Below are positions 4,695 through 6,002 of a stretch of DNA of 6,002 nt, one piece after another; the stretch's first letter is position 1, and each line of letters starts with the position of its first letter. The position numbers were made by a program, and so were the translations under genes. The DNA comes from an uncultured Oscillospiraceae bacterium (lineage in GTDB: Bacteria; Bacillota; Clostridia; Oscillospirales; Oscillospiraceae). The notes beneath the pieces were generated by a model, which saw only the letters and a program-made list of their open reading frames with translations, had not been told where the DNA came from and ran no database searches. Location of the stretch: positions 1 to 6,002 of the forward strand of contig CATZYY010000146.1 of NCBI GenBank assembly GCA_958426425.1. The letters are read 5' to 3'.

Positions 4695-5462
4695 ATGTAC
4701 ATGCTGCAATCACTTTGCTGGGCGGCCCTGGGCACCGGGTTTACCTTCCTGATGACCACTCTGGGGGCCGCGCTGGTGTTTTTCTTCTCCGGGGAGCCCC
4801 ATCCCCGGTCCCAGCGGACGCTGCTGGGCTTTGCCGCCGGGGTTATGACGGCGGCCTCTGTGTGGAGCCTGCTGCTGCCGTCCATCGACCGGGCGGCGGG
4901 AGGACCGCTGCCGGTCTGGCTGCCTGCCGCCGGTGGTATGCTGATGGGGGTAGGGTTTCTGGCGGCCCTGGACGCCCTGCTGCCCAAGCTCCGGCGGGAC
5001 CGGGCGGACCGGGGGGCCTCCTGGCGGCAGACCACCCTGCTGGCCACCGCCATTACCCTGCACAACGTACCCGAGGGCATGGCGGTGGGTCTGGCTTTCG
5101 CCCTGGCAGGCGGCGGAGAGGGCTTTGCCGGCGCCGCGGCCCTGGCTCTGGGCATTGGAATCCAGAATTTTCCGGAGGGCGCCGCCATTGCCCTGCCGCT
5201 GCGGCAGGGGGGCTGGTCCCGGGGCAGGGCCTTCCTGGGAGGTACGCTCTCCGGCATTGTGGAGCCCATTTTCGGCGTGCTGGTGGTGCTGGCGGCGTCA
5301 GGAGTCAATGCCCTGATGCCGTGGCTTCTGAGCTTTGCCGCCGGAGCCATGTTGTACGTAGTGGTGGAGGAGCTGGTTCCCCAGGCCCATAGCCGAGCCG
5401 GCACCTGCGGTTTTGTAGTGGGTTTTCTGGTAATGATGGTATTGGATGTGGCCTTGGGCTGA
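4695..5462 (+). CDS. ZIP-family divalent metal transporter (GufA-like)
   Basis: A 255-residue membrane protein of the ZIP family, which moves zinc or other divalent cations into the cytoplasm. The paired metal-site helices are diagnostic: ITLHNVPEGMAVG (120-132; H123, N124, E127) and IGIQNFPEGAAIALPL (154-169; Q157, N158, E161). SGIVEP with E190 in the next helix and VEELVPQAH (224-232) near the C-terminus also fit. About eight hydrophobic segments run from residue 7 to 254. The loop between helices 3 and 4 (98-112) is charged but has no histidine-rich stretch. Length is normal for bacterial members with this start. The gene is divergent from guaD, a zinc enzyme, and ends in a strong terminator. 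Metal specificity and regulation are not evident; I see no clear Zur or manganese-riboswitch signature. Confidence 0.92.
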   Translation: MYMLQSLCWAALGTGFTFLMTTLGAALVFFFSGEPHPRSQRTLLGFAAGVMTAASVWSLLLPSIDRAAGGPLPVWLPAAGGMLMGVGFLAALDALLPKLRRDRADRGASWRQTTLLATAITLHNVPEGMAVGLAFALAGGGEGFAGAAALALGIGIQNFPEGAAIALPLRQGGWSRGRAFLGGTLSGIVEPIFGVLVVLAASGVNALMPWLLSFAAGAMLYVVVEELVPQAHSRAGTCGFVVGFLVMMVLDVALG

Positions 5463-5470
5463 GAGTAAGG

Positions 5471-5511
5471 AACAACGCGGGGACCGCTGCTGCGGTCCCC
5501 GCGTTGTTTTT
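5471..5511 (+). terminator. Strong intrinsic terminator of the ZIP gene
   Basis: A perfect 17-bp stem (5471-5487 with 5492-5508) closes a TGCT loop; TTTTT at 5507-5511 overlaps the foot. On the minus strand only UUCC follows, so its value for the convergent collagen-like gene is weaker, although no other terminator is visible for that gene. Confidence 0.92.
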
Positions 5512-5521
5512 AGGAATTCAG

Positions 5522-6002
5522 TTAGCTGTCCTCGACAGCCTTCAGACCCAGGATCACCATAGTCATGGTGCCATCCCGCATAGTCGTATCACTGTTAATA
5601 TTAAGACTTAAAGTGGTGGCCGACGGCACCGCAATGATGAAGGAACTGGAGCCGGAAACGGTAACACTGTTGTCGGCCGTACGACTATAGACGCCATACT
5701 GCAGTTGTCCCTGTCCGCTATAAGCGGGAGTCACCTGCAGATAGCCGGCGGTATTCAGCACGGCCTCAACATTGTAATTGACCAGATAAGTCCCCGGTGA
5801 CAAGGTCACCTGGGTGCTGCTGGTCTGGGTGATGTGACCAGTGGGGTCTGTTACCGCGGTTTTAAAAGCAATGGGACTGCCGCTGGCAAACTGCTGCATG
5901 AAAGTGGAGAAAGAGGCATACTCATTGGGCTCTCCCGTGCCGGGTTCACCCTGGGGACCTTGCGGACCCTGGGGACCTTGCGGACCCTGGGGACCTTGCG
6001 GA
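5522..6002 (-). CDS. Collagen-like surface protein with BclA/C1q-like C-terminal domain, 5' part outside window
   Basis: The minus-strand frame is open to the window edge, so only the last 159 residues are seen; the internal ATG at 5899 is not the true start. The visible part begins with six Pro-Gln-Gly triplets, that is a Gly-Pro-Gln collagen repeat, then EPGTGEPNEY as a linker. About 130 residues of beta-rich sequence follow: VTLSPGTYLVNYNVEAV, TPAYSGQGQLQYGVYS, SSFIIAVPSATTLSLNI and MTMVILGLKAVEDS. This is the pattern of the trimeric jelly-roll domain at the tip of BclA-type exosporium filaments and related clostridial proteins. In that family the collagen stem trimerises and the C-terminal domain faces outward on spores or cells. 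The N-terminal targeting segment is not visible, so location is inferred. Several A/T-rich codons near 5580-5615 differ from neighbouring genes. Confidence 0.88.
   Translation of the reverse strand, partial: PQGPQGPQGPQGPQGPQGEPGTGEPNEYASFSTFMQQFASGSPIAFKTAVTDPTGHITQTSSTQVTLSPGTYLVNYNVEAVLNTAGYLQVTPAYSGQGQLQYGVYSRTADNSVTVSGSSSFIIAVPSATTLSLNINSDTTMRDGTMTMVILGLKAVEDS
5949..6002 (-). repeat. Tandem 18-bp repeats encoding Gly-Pro-Gln collagen triplets
   Basis: Three perfect head-to-tail copies of an 18-bp unit (5949-5966, 5967-5984, 5985-6002) continue to the window edge. Each encodes two Gly-Pro-Gln triplets with fixed alternation of synonymous codons (CCG CAA GGT then CCC CAG GGT). Identity at the DNA level points to recent copy-number change by slippage or recombination. 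Confidence 0.95.

Noticed and set aside
4541..5392. Plus-strand 283-codon frame overlapping the ZIP gene
   Set aside because: It is a glycine/arginine/alanine-rich shadow frame of a GC-rich gene. The ZIP frame has the membrane helices, metal motifs and ribosome binding site.
5949..6002. Regular repeats at the window edge as a possible CRISPR array
   Set aside because: The 18-bp units are directly adjacent with no spacers and encode in-frame Gly-Pro-Gln collagen triplets.

Overview
The window looks like chromosome from a high-GC member of the Clostridia (Bacillota), most like gut Oscillospiraceae. This is inference from three things: strong AGGAGG-type ribosome binding sites, the gene families present (YtrA-type GntR/ABC operon, COG2426 membrane protein, clostridial-type guanine deaminase), and a collagen-like protein of the kind found on spore surfaces. 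Genes are tightly packed and most transcription units end in clear intrinsic terminators. There is no tRNA, rRNA, CRISPR array, transposase or phage gene.

Layout. Positions 1-1779 (+) are an operon with overlapping genes: the 3' part of a GntR-family regulator, an ABC ATPase and its six-helix membrane partner. At 1852-2319 (+) is a small COG2426 membrane protein, closed by a bidirectional terminator. A 62-residue unknown protein (2367-2555, -) and an XRE-type regulator (2664-2906, +) are divergent and share an AT-rich region containing a perfect 13-bp inverted repeat. Positions 2907-3129 have no convincing gene. They hold two identical 23-nt hairpins in inverted orientation whose U-tracts point outward, enclosing about 160 bp that includes further hairpins.

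Positions 3130-4401 (-) encode guanine deaminase. Its leader holds a guanine-type purine riboswitch aptamer (4480-4546) followed by an intrinsic terminator whose 5' arm overlaps the 3' strand of P1. That geometry predicts that guanine turns the gene on, which suits a guanine-degrading enzyme. Divergent from it is a ZIP-family metal transporter (4695-5462, +) with a 17-bp-stem terminator.

The window ends inside a minus-strand gene for a collagen-like protein: Gly-Pro-Gln repeats followed by a C-terminal BclA/C1q-like beta domain.

The best signals for follow-up are the guanine riboswitch with ON-switch geometry at guaD, the outward-terminating inverted hairpin pair around 2905-3127, and the XRE/small-protein pair with its operator-like palindrome.
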